From: Terebella lapidaria
Taxonomy: Eukaryota; Annelida; Polychaeta; Terebellida; Terebellidae
Reading direction: 5' to 3'
Assembly (NCBI GenBank): GCA_949152475.1
Contig: OX424563.1
Coordinates: 13,365,001-13,429,000 of the forward strand
Length of the DNA stretch: 64,000 nucleotides
The notes beneath the pieces were generated by a model. It saw only the letters and a list, made by a program, of their open reading frames with translations. It was not told the origin of the DNA and did no database searches. A program made the translations under genes and the position numbers. Below, in pieces: positions 26,501 to 36,809 of this stretch (position 1 is its first letter; the number at the start of each line of letters is the position of its first letter).

Positions 26501-27290
26501 CACTCTTTGCATGGAAGGAATAATTTCTGGTCGTTCTATTTTCATTATTTCAACAAGTGCATGTACAATGTACGTGCTATTCGTAGCATACACTGAGTTA
26601 TCGAGGTGTATGTCTGAACAAGTTGATGTGCTTGGATCGGGGAAAAAACAAACCAGACCATCTCTGATTTTTGACAGATATTAAATTAAAATAAACAGAA
26701 GCATTGGTAATTTCAAGAATTTTTATTTGTTATTTTACATACATGTAGCTATATATAAGCCTATCAACATTTTCAATACTGTTTGTTGTCGCAGATTCTT
26801 TCGATATGCACTGAGCATAGGGTACATATATTTTCATCATGCATATCCACGATAAATCACACATATAAACGTCGAATTGTGCCTAAACACCACGAATGCA
26901 ATAATTTTGATAATTTTTAACAACTTTTTTTCAATACTTAAACTAGTAATAAAATAACCAGCATGCTGTAACACAAATAGGAGTCTACGAGGCAAAATTC
27001 GAATCGCATATTGAAAATAAACCCAAATACGAGTTTCAAAAAATAGGAAGTACCTAGGTTTCCCTTTCTTTATTCTCACTCTGAACAATTTCAATTAGGA
27101 TAGACCCTCGCCATAATTTGAGTTCATGGAAATCAAAAATGTACAATTCAATCAAAAAATGATTTCGGACTGTCTTCCTTTGAACAGAGACTTCAAATAT
27201 TACCCTCTTCCACATTTACCCTCATTGACATATTTTGAGTATGCTCTGAGAATTTGTCATCAAACGTACAACAATTTGACACTATTTTGC
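20530..27290. other. Intergenic DNA between the NK4 genes, no gene recognised
   Basis: Mostly AT-rich. Moderately GC-rich islands lie at about 22920-23270 and 23990-24450, the second with several GATA-type AGATAA/GATAA strings. They may be regulatory. The longest frame is 140 codons at 20823-21245, with no recognisable domain. A 23589-23605 (AT)n run and A/T homopolymers occur. Nothing in 24460-27290 beyond AT-rich sequence can be supported. Confidence 0.4.
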
Positions 27291-27294
27291 ATAT

Positions 27295-27300
27295 TTTATT
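27295..27300 (-). terminator. Candidate polyadenylation signal of NK4b
   Basis: AATAAA on the minus strand lies 113 bp past the NK4b stop codon, in AT-rich sequence. Confidence 0.5.
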
Positions 27301-27412
27301 AAAGGAAAACCTTTTCTATACTTTCAAGGGCTACCTGCGCGCAGAAAATAATACGATATATCAGCAAATTTCTCACCAAGGACAAAAAAAAGTTAATCCA
27401 TCGCTTGTGACG

Positions 27413-30400
27413 TCACCAAGTTCTGACCGCTGATTGGTCCTGAGCGCTGTAAGCGTCATATCCGGTTTGTCCATAGGATGCGGCCGCCGCCGCGGAGTAC
27501 ATGACGTCATACGCCGTCGAATTATGTGACGTATAGGTCGGGTAGCCGCCATAGTGCGATGACGTGGGCGGGTAACTCGCGACGCCTCCACCGACGCCGA
27601 CGCCACCCGCCTGGCTCCCAATGGCGCCCATGTTCTGCACGCCTGCGCCCATCATGCAAGGCTTACCGTCCCTCACCAACACAGGGACTGACACTCGGCG
27701 AGGTCCCGAGGCTGAGAGCGCCGCCAGCTCCAGGCTCTGGTCCTGGCTGAGGCGCTTTAGTTTGTACCGACGGTTCTGGAACCAGATCTTCACCTGTTGC
27801 GGCGTCAGTTTTAAGAGCTGAGCGAGTTGGTCGCGCTCTGGGGCCGACAGGTAGCGCTGTTGTTTGAAGCGTCGTTCCAACTCGTACACCTGTCGGGTAG
27901 AGAAACGGTTACCAAGGTAATTGGCAGCGTAGGGTGGGTAATTGCAGGTCGGACGGTATCACGCGTGTCATGGATATAAAACGTCAGGAGTGATATGTAG
28001 AAATAGGCTTTGCACGAATGGAAGCGTAATATATGATGGAGTCATATTCCAGTACAAAATTTAGAGCTGCACAGAGCACAGAACAGGTTGCCAACATTCA
28101 TTAGGAAAACAAATGTGTAGATGTACAACATGAGTTGTAATGTTCTGCACGAAACATGTGAATTGATACTATTTTCGCGAGGAATTGCTATTGAAATCAT
28201 ACATCAAGTCCGATTTTAGCCAAATCTCTTAACATTACATTGTACATTTGAAACTCGTGGGCCTACTTCTTGAAATTTTCGCTCCCAGGGCCTTGCAATG
28301 TTATTAGCTCTTAGGATTCTCGTTAATTTCATTATTAAAATTTATGATATATTGTTGAACCTATAAACTAAACTGGTAAAGTAGCAACAACGTGTAATTG
28401 GCGATTTTAAGTTGATCACATGCGAGACGCACAGAAAATTACATGCCCATTACATTATAATCAATGATACATTGTAAAAGAAAATAAACCTCTTCCCTTA
28501 AAATCCAGAGTCTACTTTCCCAAGCATGTACATACAATAGTGTTACTTACAGACATATTTTGGGGGATCCTATTTATTCGTATGGCAGATTTGGTTATTC
28601 GTAGGCTATATACATTGAGTACAATTTATTTCGTTCACGAATAATGAGACTTAACATTCGATCAAAATTCCACTGTTCCATGAAAAATATGATGTTAGCT
28701 CATTTGAAACCATCCGTTGAGTTGAATAGAACTGTCTTTACAGAACATATTATGATTTGTTCAAAATTTATATATCGACTTACAGAGTGAAAATTCTAGC
28801 ATATTTCTCCAGAGAGTCCTGAAGATACTGCAAGCTGATTAGTATGCAAATGAGATGTGTGACGTCATCGACAGCTTGCTTTTTAATGAGACGTTCGTTT
28901 TTTAATGAGACGTCACCAACATCCATCAGGTAAATTGTTCAGTATGAATAATCAGTGAGCGCATGTCAATTTTGGTTGCCATAGCAACCAATAGGCTGAT
29001 TTGGTCTTTACCAACCATGGTTGCGAAGGTTAATATTCGAGTTGAAACACGATATAAAAGTATCAAACCAATTCAGATAACTAGATATACAATATATATT
29101 GGAATTGATGAACAAAATGTTAAAAAACACTCCTACATGCCCGGAAAATCCCTAACGTTTAGAGCCGTGGCATTGGGAATGAATGCATGCCATTAACCAC
29201 TGGTTTCCACTGACTCTAATGGTTGCTAAGGGCTGTGTTCAAACATTTTGCTGATAGAATCCACATTATATTGTTAACTCTATTGTCTGAAATGGTTTCA
29301 ATCATGTGTGCATGTATGTTGTTTTTAATTGGGAGCGGACCGTGGTTGCTAAAGGCCCAATCCAGCTATTGGTTGCCATGACAACCAAAAATTTCATGAG
29401 ATCGGTTGACTATTGCAACTGAAAAACAACTGGGGCTTGGTGATCAGATTTGAATACGAACGTTTTTAATTATTCTGTTTTAAGTTGTGTGTCAATGACA
29501 TCACACATATCATTTGCATATTAATTAGGTCTACTAGTAGCTGTCAGATTCTGATGTCAGAGTCTGCAAATATGTACACATTTAAAGTGTCGTAACTTTT
29601 GAAGAAATCATGATATCAATATGCTGTAAGGGCCATTTTGTTCAGTTCAAATATGGTGCTCTCACATACAAGAGCTAATACCCAATTTTTCGTTAGACAT
29701 AAGACCATAAGACAAAAATGTATATTATCGGCGGATCCAGGGGGGCGAAGAAGTGTTGGAATACATGCTTGAAAACAGGGTATCCGGTAATCACAGTGAG
29801 TTTTGTGTGAAACGTATACTCTAGAGAGGCCAAGAAGCTGCCATATATAAAAGGTTCGATGGGACGGCATCGGGTTCGCTTAGCTCGCTTCGAGACACCT
29901 TCGGGTACTTTGTCTCACCCCCAACCCCGCGTCAAATTCTGGATCCGCCCCTGTATTTTACATGGGACATGATTATCCTTTACATCGGAGAGGAACTATC
30001 GAAAGCCTTAATGTAATCGATATATTGATATCATTCACCTAAATATATCGATGATAGCATACAACCAAGATGCATGGTCATGAACTGTAAGGCTGTCATT
30101 TGAAAGTGCAACGGATCGGGTAGCATATTAGGCGTACGCAACTCATTGACATATATAGCCTGTATTCTTAAAGCTCACTAACACTCACACTCATTGAGTC
30201 TCACCTCACACTCATTGAGTTGCACCTAATCCTCATTGAGTGTAAGGTCGGCCTCAGTGAGTAGAAGGTCGAACTCACCCTCCAAGCATCCAAAGACGTC
30301 ACTCATACTCAATTAAGTGCACGATTTTGAGTAAAGCTTGAGGAGAAGGTAGACCTGCCTCGAGCCTTCCTCACTTTGGTAATTTGTGTACAATCATGGT

Positions 30401-33400
30401 CGATAGGTGACCAGATACTTGCAAATATGCATATTTGGTGAATTAACTCGTTAATGTTGTTTAAATCATGTATGACTCGCGCTGAACTCTAGAGGGGCCG
30501 GTCACGGTCCGCGTACGCTTGTACAGGTAATCTACTCATACACGTCTATATATTGTATTATGTACCTGTAGTTGGTCATTCTATTCGTGTTCCTTTACCA
30601 TCTCATATTATGTGTCATATTGGTAATATTTTATTCACATGTATCTTATGTGGCTGGCGCGCGCAGCAACATGTACTGGTATTTTTAGTTTTAGTAAAAT
30701 GCCTGTTTTACCCCTCATATTGTCTTATCATGATTTAATGGAATGTATAATGGTAGTCACTTGAGAATAGAGTTTAATTTTGACTTCGATAAGGTCAGCG
30801 ACGAGCAGTTGCGGATACGGTACAAGATGACAGAGGACACCTTTCAGGGGCTTTTGATACTGGTATCTCCAGCTATAGAACCACATAATTAGCGTAGGTA
30901 TCCAATTCATACAGACATAAAATTATTGTTAGCGCTACGTTTTATGCTACAGTTACCTTCAACTTATAACATATTTTTAAAAACAAACAAATATGTGTTT
31001 TACACAGTTTTGAACTTTACAATATTAGAGTGTTCATGATTACGATATTAATGATAGTAATTCCTAATGAATCAGCATTCGTGAAAAATGATTACAAATT
31101 TTGACATCAATACACATATCATCTCGGACCCGGGAAATGGGTAGACACTATATTTTGTCGGCCATCTTGCATTCATGTAGGTTAATATCGTTGCATATAA
31201 TGTTATTTTCGGGAGATATCATGGAATATATTCTGTTGCAATTAAAAATTTGGTGGGTCATGTGGGGAATTGACAACTTCTAAATCATATTTCATATGTA
31301 TATGAAATCTGAGTGTCTAGTTGGCTTCCTCACGTGAGTAAACCTAGAAATGGAATCATATGTTAAACATCAGGAGAATTATAATGGCCATTTCAATATT
31401 TGGTCACCAGCGACGGTGGTCATCTTAGATTTTTCATGATTTTTCTAGAATCGGTCAATCTGGCTTTGTAATATAGCTAAAATCCATACACATCTACTCG
31501 GTCTGAATTGTACCAATTTTAACACTTTTACCACCAAACCCACAAAAATTCATATCTGCTGCACTGAATCTTCCCTCCAGTGAGTAACACTTGAGTGACC
31601 TTTATGAATACCAAAAGGGCTAAATCCAAATGAGTGTGAGCAATACCTCAGAAAAGCGAGGTTGACCTTAAACTCACACTCCCGTGCTCCTCAAGCCCTA
31701 CTTGGGTGTGCACACTTGAGTGTGCGTGGAGGATGCGTATGAGTGAGCTTTCAGAATACAGGCCATAGAATAAAAGTTGACACAAAGTCCCGAATTTTAA
31801 CAAATATTTCATTTGATTACTTTACCTGTGCCTGAGAGAAGAGTATTCGCGGTTTCCTCTTGGTTTTCTGTGACTTGAGCGCGTCTGTGACGTCAGGATC
31901 ACGTGATCGCTGTACTACCACAGGACTCCGCGAGGGGGCGCGCTCAGTCTTGTCACTTCCGCTACAGGCACTGGCGGCATCTGTCAAACACGACATACAC
32001 AAACTGTCAAAAATCCATTAATATCAAAAACTCGATCGTCAGTCGGCTGAAAAGTTAAAATAAAAGAATTCCCATTGAAACGACGCATTTCGGTATGATG
32101 TATTTAGTTTTTATTGCTATGTTCACTGAGCTTCCCTTGGCTATGGCACACAGCAGAAAATAGGACGAAATGGCGCGCGTTTTATCAATACGATCGAACA
32201 GTCGATTGTTCTAGTTGTTGTAGGCTGAGTTTATCCAGAGTTGTTGTGGACCAGATGTCTGGATTCGGTCGTGTAAATGTTATCTGACTTGACTGTATCT
32301 GTCACTATCTGACTTTTGTGTATGGGCGGCTGCAAATAAACGGTCGTTAGCACAGCCAAGCAGCACTGCTGGGAAGATCCGCGAGGTTAAAACCATAATA
32401 ATATCGCTTTCCTTGGAACTCCAACCTACTTCACATTACCAAGATGATGCTTTGTTTCCACTCTTCGACGGAAAAAGATGTTTGGAATTTTTTGTAACAA
32501 TGCGTTTGGCGAGAATAATAAACGTTTGATTTTTCGACAACCCGTTAGACAATTGGATAATACACAGCGAAATTCTAACATAAATACTTTTACGAGTCTG
32601 CATGGTGGTGGACTTTATGTCAAAAACATTCTTTTAAAATATTGCCCAACCAAGTTCAATATTTAAATTATCCTCCTAAATTTAAATGCATGTATAACAC
32701 TATACAAAAAAGAGGTCGATCCGTACCTTTGTGCTTATCGGGCGGCGAGGGAGAGGAGTCATCCGACTGGTCACTGTCCTCGCGTGTGTCGGCGGGGACC
32801 GTGATGGGAGTCAGGCAGGACTTAGCCTGGGGGACTGACGTACAGAACTCCCGGGGGTACTCGGCCCCGCCCTGGGCTCTGAGGGGCGTGTGGCTCCACG
32901 TGTCGCCCTTGTAGTTACTTATCGCTGACCGCGTGACGTCATTGCTCGGTACATCCAGGTCTCGCTGCGCATGCGCGTAGTAGAACGGCGATGGCGTTGT
33001 TGTGGTGAAAGGCAGCAGACATGAGTGAGAGCTGTCATAGGCTGGGAGTTGACCTGAGGGGGGTGTGACTATACCTGACGTATGTATGGGCGCCGAAGGC
33101 GCCGTGAGTTGGTCATTAGAACGACCGTATATGTATCCAGAGTAGACACAGGGTTTCTGAGAGAACATGTCGGCAGAGGACGGGGTGTCCACACCGCCCT
33201 CAGCCTTAGACAACGTGTATAACTTGGATTCGGGATGGCTGGGTGAATAGTCAGAGAGTATGGTCATGTTTCCTCCCGCCTGGTCCGACTTGGCCTCGCT
33301 GCGCTTGTCCGGGCTGTACGAAGACAGGTAATTGATTGGGAGACCATAGCCCTGCTCCCTGTCCTCCGGACCGGGGGATGTTCCGTCCTCCAGTCCCTTA

Positions 33401-34026
33401 CACGGCGGTCCCAGCGGTCCCCGAGCCACTCCCGACTCCGTGGCGGACGTAAAGTGACAGCCGTGGGCGTCGTAAGCAGGTGGCGCCACGGTCGGTGAGT
33501 TCATGTGACGCAGTCCTAGCTGGATTTTCTGATAACCTAACAGGTCAATCCCGGGGAGAGACTGGTCCGGTTTACAGTCGTCGCTTGATAACTTATCACT
33601 GCCCAGCGGTTGCAAGTCGCTAGGCGTGCCACAAACAGTCTCGTCATATCTGTCAATGTCCAGGCCCTGGGATCTTGCGAACGTCTGATCCGTACTGGGC
33701 AGGCATAGCAAATTTCTCATAGAGAACGGGTCACTATGGACAGCGGTGATGTCAGTCGGGTCACCCTGTTTTATATCCGTCTGTTGGACGTCCCCCAGCT
33801 GTAGGAGGGTATCCTTCCCGACGTGTAGGTTCTCGTACCCCCGTGGTGCCGAGTCCTCATGCGAGACCTCGTAACCCTTCCCGCCGGAACCCGCCGAGTG
33901 CCCCAAGTAGCCGATCCCGGTGGTCACGCCGTTGACTTTCTCGCCGCTCTTGCAGAACGATCCGGCCGGACTCCCGAGACCTCGCGATATGTCGCCAAGT
34001 TTATCGAGCGCCGAAGTTTTCATCAT
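27413..34026 (-). CDS. Nkx2-5-like: NK4b: NK-2 class homeobox transcription factor, tinman/Nkx2-5 type
   Basis: Exons 34026-32727, 31980-31826 and 27889-27413 join in phases 1 and 0 (AAAG|GTACGG ... TTTGACAG|AT; GCACAG|GTAAAG ... CCGACAG|GTG), giving 643 aa. The ATG follows an in-frame TAA five codons upstream. Seen in order: TN motif [10 protein letters not shown] (100-109), a long Ser/Gly/Pro-rich region, homeodomain about 474-533 ([11 protein letters not shown] then [20 protein letters not shown], Tyr54), NK2-specific domain [16 protein letters not shown] and C-terminal AVRTW. It is a nuclear DNA-binding factor of the same class as NK4a. Odd points are the roughly 470-residue N-terminal part, far longer than in vertebrate Nkx2-5, and an intron inside the homeodomain between residues 12 and 13. 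The class is well supported; which copy keeps the ancestral role is unknown. Confidence 0.93.
28797..29590. mobile_element. Inverted-repeat DNA transposon remnant, about 790 bp
   Basis: TGATTAGTATGCAAATGAGA near 28837, followed by TGTGTGACGTCATCGAC, is mirrored at 29490-29528, where the reverse complement reads TAATTAATATGCAAATGATA then TGTGTGATGTCATTGAC. Inner segments also mirror each other: TTGGTTGCCATAGCAACCAA near 28973 against a TTGGTTGTCATGGCAACCAA-type complement near 29370. There is no transposase frame. It is a non-autonomous element with long, diverged terminal repeats. Confidence 0.65.
29728..29954. mobile_element. Short repeat with GGCGGATCCAG inverted ends
   Basis: GGCGGATCCAGGGGGGCG at about 29730 faces CTGGATCCGCCCCTG ending at 29953. 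About 200 bp of non-coding sequence lies between. This pair of ends is typical of a short dispersed element. I cannot name its superfamily with confidence. Confidence 0.45.
30156..31765. mobile_element. 1.6-kb element with 22-25-bp terminal inverted repeats
   Basis: The left end TAGCCTGTATTCTTAAAGCT is matched by the right end AGCTTTCAGAATACAGGCCA in reverse complement. Next to each end lie subterminal runs of CACTCA/TGAGTG strings (30178-30330 and 31575-31745), as is common in DNA transposons. No transposase frame is seen. A PIF/Harbinger-like source is possible but not shown, since the target-site duplication is unclear. It ends about 60 bp from NK4b exon 2. Confidence 0.7.
31981..32726 (-). 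other. Intron 1 of NK4b, 0.75 kb
   Basis: It begins GTACGG and ends GTTTGACAG. It is AT-rich, and no further feature is recognised. Confidence 0.85.
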
Positions 34027-34770
34027 CGCGCGTATTTAGAAGCGTAAAGTGATATCTCCTCTTCTTTCCGAGCTCGGTGCCATTGTACAAAGGGTCTCGG
34101 CCCTTGAGTGACGTCCACAGGTCTCTTGTTCCGCGGGGTCCTAAGCTTCAGTCATCAGAGGCCCAGCACCACTTCCACTCGCCCCTATACTCTCTACTGA
34201 CTGTGTGTGTTTTCGCTTTCAAGAACTCGCCACTTGAGCTGCTATTGAACCACTTGGGACTCCGTGAAGTACTTCTGTCATTCTCGCTGCAATCCGGAGC
34301 GTCCGAGCCGGAATCTCCACGGGCAGGTTGCTCCTGCCTCGCTTCTCGGGGTCTCCACCCAGTGGCTGCTCACAGAACTCTCGGCCGGTACGCATGAGAG
34401 GCTTGGCTTCCACGGGGGAGCCTCTCGATCCAGAAGGGACCGCCTACTTTTCATCGGCACGTACCAAGCCTGACGGCGAGCGAAGGACGGTCGGCGATAT
34501 ATTTCCCAGCACTGCCACCGTGTAGTTCGATGTGAAACCCTCCACGGAGGTGGCCAACGCGTCTCTCCCACTCTCCCCACTAGATTTCTCACTGTCTCGA
34601 CCCGGGAGATCTGGATCTTATCCAGGAGGCACTTCCTGGATCCCAGTGTCGCCAAAGTCATAACATTCCGACAGCGAGCAGATAACGACGATTTGTGTGT
34701 CATTGCATCGGACCGACCCAGGGCAGCTTTCCCAGGGAAATGTGGATGCAGAATAGTCTGGATCATGGGT
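34027..34770 (-). promoter_or_regulatory. GC-rich 5' region of NK4b with paired NK-2 class sites
   Basis: CpG-rich DNA directly upstream of the NK4b ATG. On the minus strand, TCAAGTGG lies at 34237-34230 and CCAAGTGG at 34257-34250. They are 20 bp apart in the same orientation, about 205-230 bp before the start codon. TCAAGTGG is the optimal NK-2 class site, so auto- or cross-regulation by the NK4 proteins is a fair inference. Frames of 60-160 codons open on both strands here have no known homology. They look like effects of high GC. Confidence 0.45.
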
Positions 34771-34779
34771 GGACTTCAT

Positions 34780-36800
34780 CTACCTCGAAATTTACTCGAT
34801 GTGATATCACAGTTTTCTACACACTTGTTTTTTATGGATAGCTTGATTGGAGATGAACGGACGAGGTCACATATATGCAAGTACAACGTAGATGGATGAC
34901 ACCGCGTGTTGGCGAGTTTCATAATGGCACAGTGTGTACGACAATCATTGTGATGTAGGCTACAGTATTTAAGTCCTCGTTTTAAACTGTAAAAATCGTA
35001 ATTTGTTTAGTGTTGATAATTCATATTTAACTAAACTTTGATGGCACGGATATTTCATTTTCAATTACGTACCTCAATGAAGATTTACCGATAAAAACAT
35101 AGTGAGTGAACGTATGCGAAGGTTTTAAACATAATACATGAGTTTGTATATCCTGACCTATTTAATGAGCTTGATTCTGAATACTTTACGTTGCCTTGTC
35201 ACCGACAGGATATAATTGCAGCCTGCGATATTATATCCTGATATTACAATAATTATTTTGGGTATTTACCTTTTTGTTACTTTCATCGTTAATAGTTTAA
35301 TTATCTAAAAAAGTAAATGTGCCTTGGAAACAAAAATGTTGTTCAAGGCAACTTATATAAAACAGGGAATGTCCTCACATTAATGAATAGGCACAATATT
35401 ACCGAGTAATAACTCTTTCTATTTAACTCGTTAATCATTATATCAAGTCGGAAGTGTCTGCACAATACAAGCTACTTTAAAATATTATAAACTTCCGTCT
35501 ATAATGTTACCTCGCTTCACTAATTTTACAAATGACCATCGAGTTTAGTTTTATTTTATTCGTACATTGCATGAGAGAAGCATAAAAGCCGACATGTGAC
35601 TCTGCAGCCATGCGCCGTTAAAGTCATAGTTAATAAGTCGTTCATGTGAAGACCTCCATTGCGCGAAACATCACAGCTTTAATACCACCTATTAATTACA
35701 CGTAGGGACGATAATCCACGTTGTACAACCGGGCAAACATCTGGACAACCTGGAGAGTGTCTTCCCGATGTGAACTGACACATAACATAATGTACAGAAG
35801 TAGAGATTCCCAAACTCCGGAGCGGATCTCATCAGGTGGTCCGCATGCATCATCTTCCTAATGGTTTCCGTGTAATAAAAGCAAAGTAGTGTATCATTAC
35901 ATCTATTAAACAGAATATCTGCGCTCTGTTTATGTCTGACTTACGATATAAATGCTTTGGTGGTTTGATATTGCGTTAGTTTATCGACTAAAATACACAT
36001 AAAATAACATATTTTGTGCAGCTTACAACCTAGATCGATGCTATTGCGAGCAATACCGACTACCGGTAGTAGTTTTTTTGGCGAAAGATGTTTTGATACA
36101 GACAACATATGTATACTCATCACATTTCACTCTTAGATTCTTGGATTCTCGAGTGAGAATTGCTCAGTCACGCCCAGTGTGTGGAAGTGTGGCCTCTTAT
36201 TGATATTACACTCTTTGGTCTATTAGATATACACGTCAAAGGGCAAAAGGGGTAGTAACATGAATAATGGAGATTCAGTAGGCCTACACCAATTTAAGAA
36301 AAAAGTTGAATATTTTGAGAAAATGACCGAGGGAACCAGTGAATTCAAAACTAGGTGACTTAACATTTGAATGTGGACGAGCCCAATAACTATGCTATAT
36401 ATGTTGGAACATTCCAGGAATATCGATACATATATGCAAAGGACCTATTATAACAAAGAAAATGACTACAAAACAACAGCTTCCCTACAAAGCCCATCAT
36501 ATTTCATTTTCTAAAAATATTTTTTGGTTGGAAATGACTCGAAACCTGTGGTAAATTGATTCCGGACAAAGAAACTGTTTTGTCCCCGACCCGTCGTAAA
36601 AATCGGAATGGCCACAACGCGCCACGGGGGATTCAAATCAAAGCAATGAAGCTCATACACGCCACAGTAGGAGAGTCGGATGCATGAGTTTGAAAAAAAA
36701 ATGTTAGAACTGATTTAAAATGAAGTCCAACATTGTGTGTTTTGGTCATGAGCGATCACCATTGTGAAACATTATCTAAGGTGAGCATCAATTAACAGGC
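34780..36800. other. AT-rich DNA upstream of NK4b, no gene recognised
   Basis: Only short frames. A small inverted repeat around AGGATATAAT/ATTATATCCT lies at about 35208-35240. Nothing else can be supported. Confidence 0.45.
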
Positions 36801-36809
36801 ATCTTGGAT

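Larger units (their letters stand above)
27890..31825 (-). other. Intron 2 of NK4b, inside the homeodomain codons, 3.9 kb
   Basis: It begins GTAAAG after the homeodomain Gln12 codon and ends CCGACAG before Val13. It is loaded with transposon remnants at 28797-29590, 29728-29954 and 30156-31765, which make up most of its length. Confidence 0.85.

Noticed and set aside
15701-27290. A further homeobox gene between the NK4 pair
   Set aside because: No WFQNRR-type frame or other homeodomain signature was found on either strand between 15.7 and 27.3 kb.
34278-34766. 162-codon open frame on the minus strand upstream of NK4b
   Set aside because: It lies in a GC-rich stretch where several frames on both strands are open. 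The composition (Arg/Ser/Pro) is typical of random GC-rich translation, and it does not join NK4b in frame (in-frame TAA just before the NK4b ATG).
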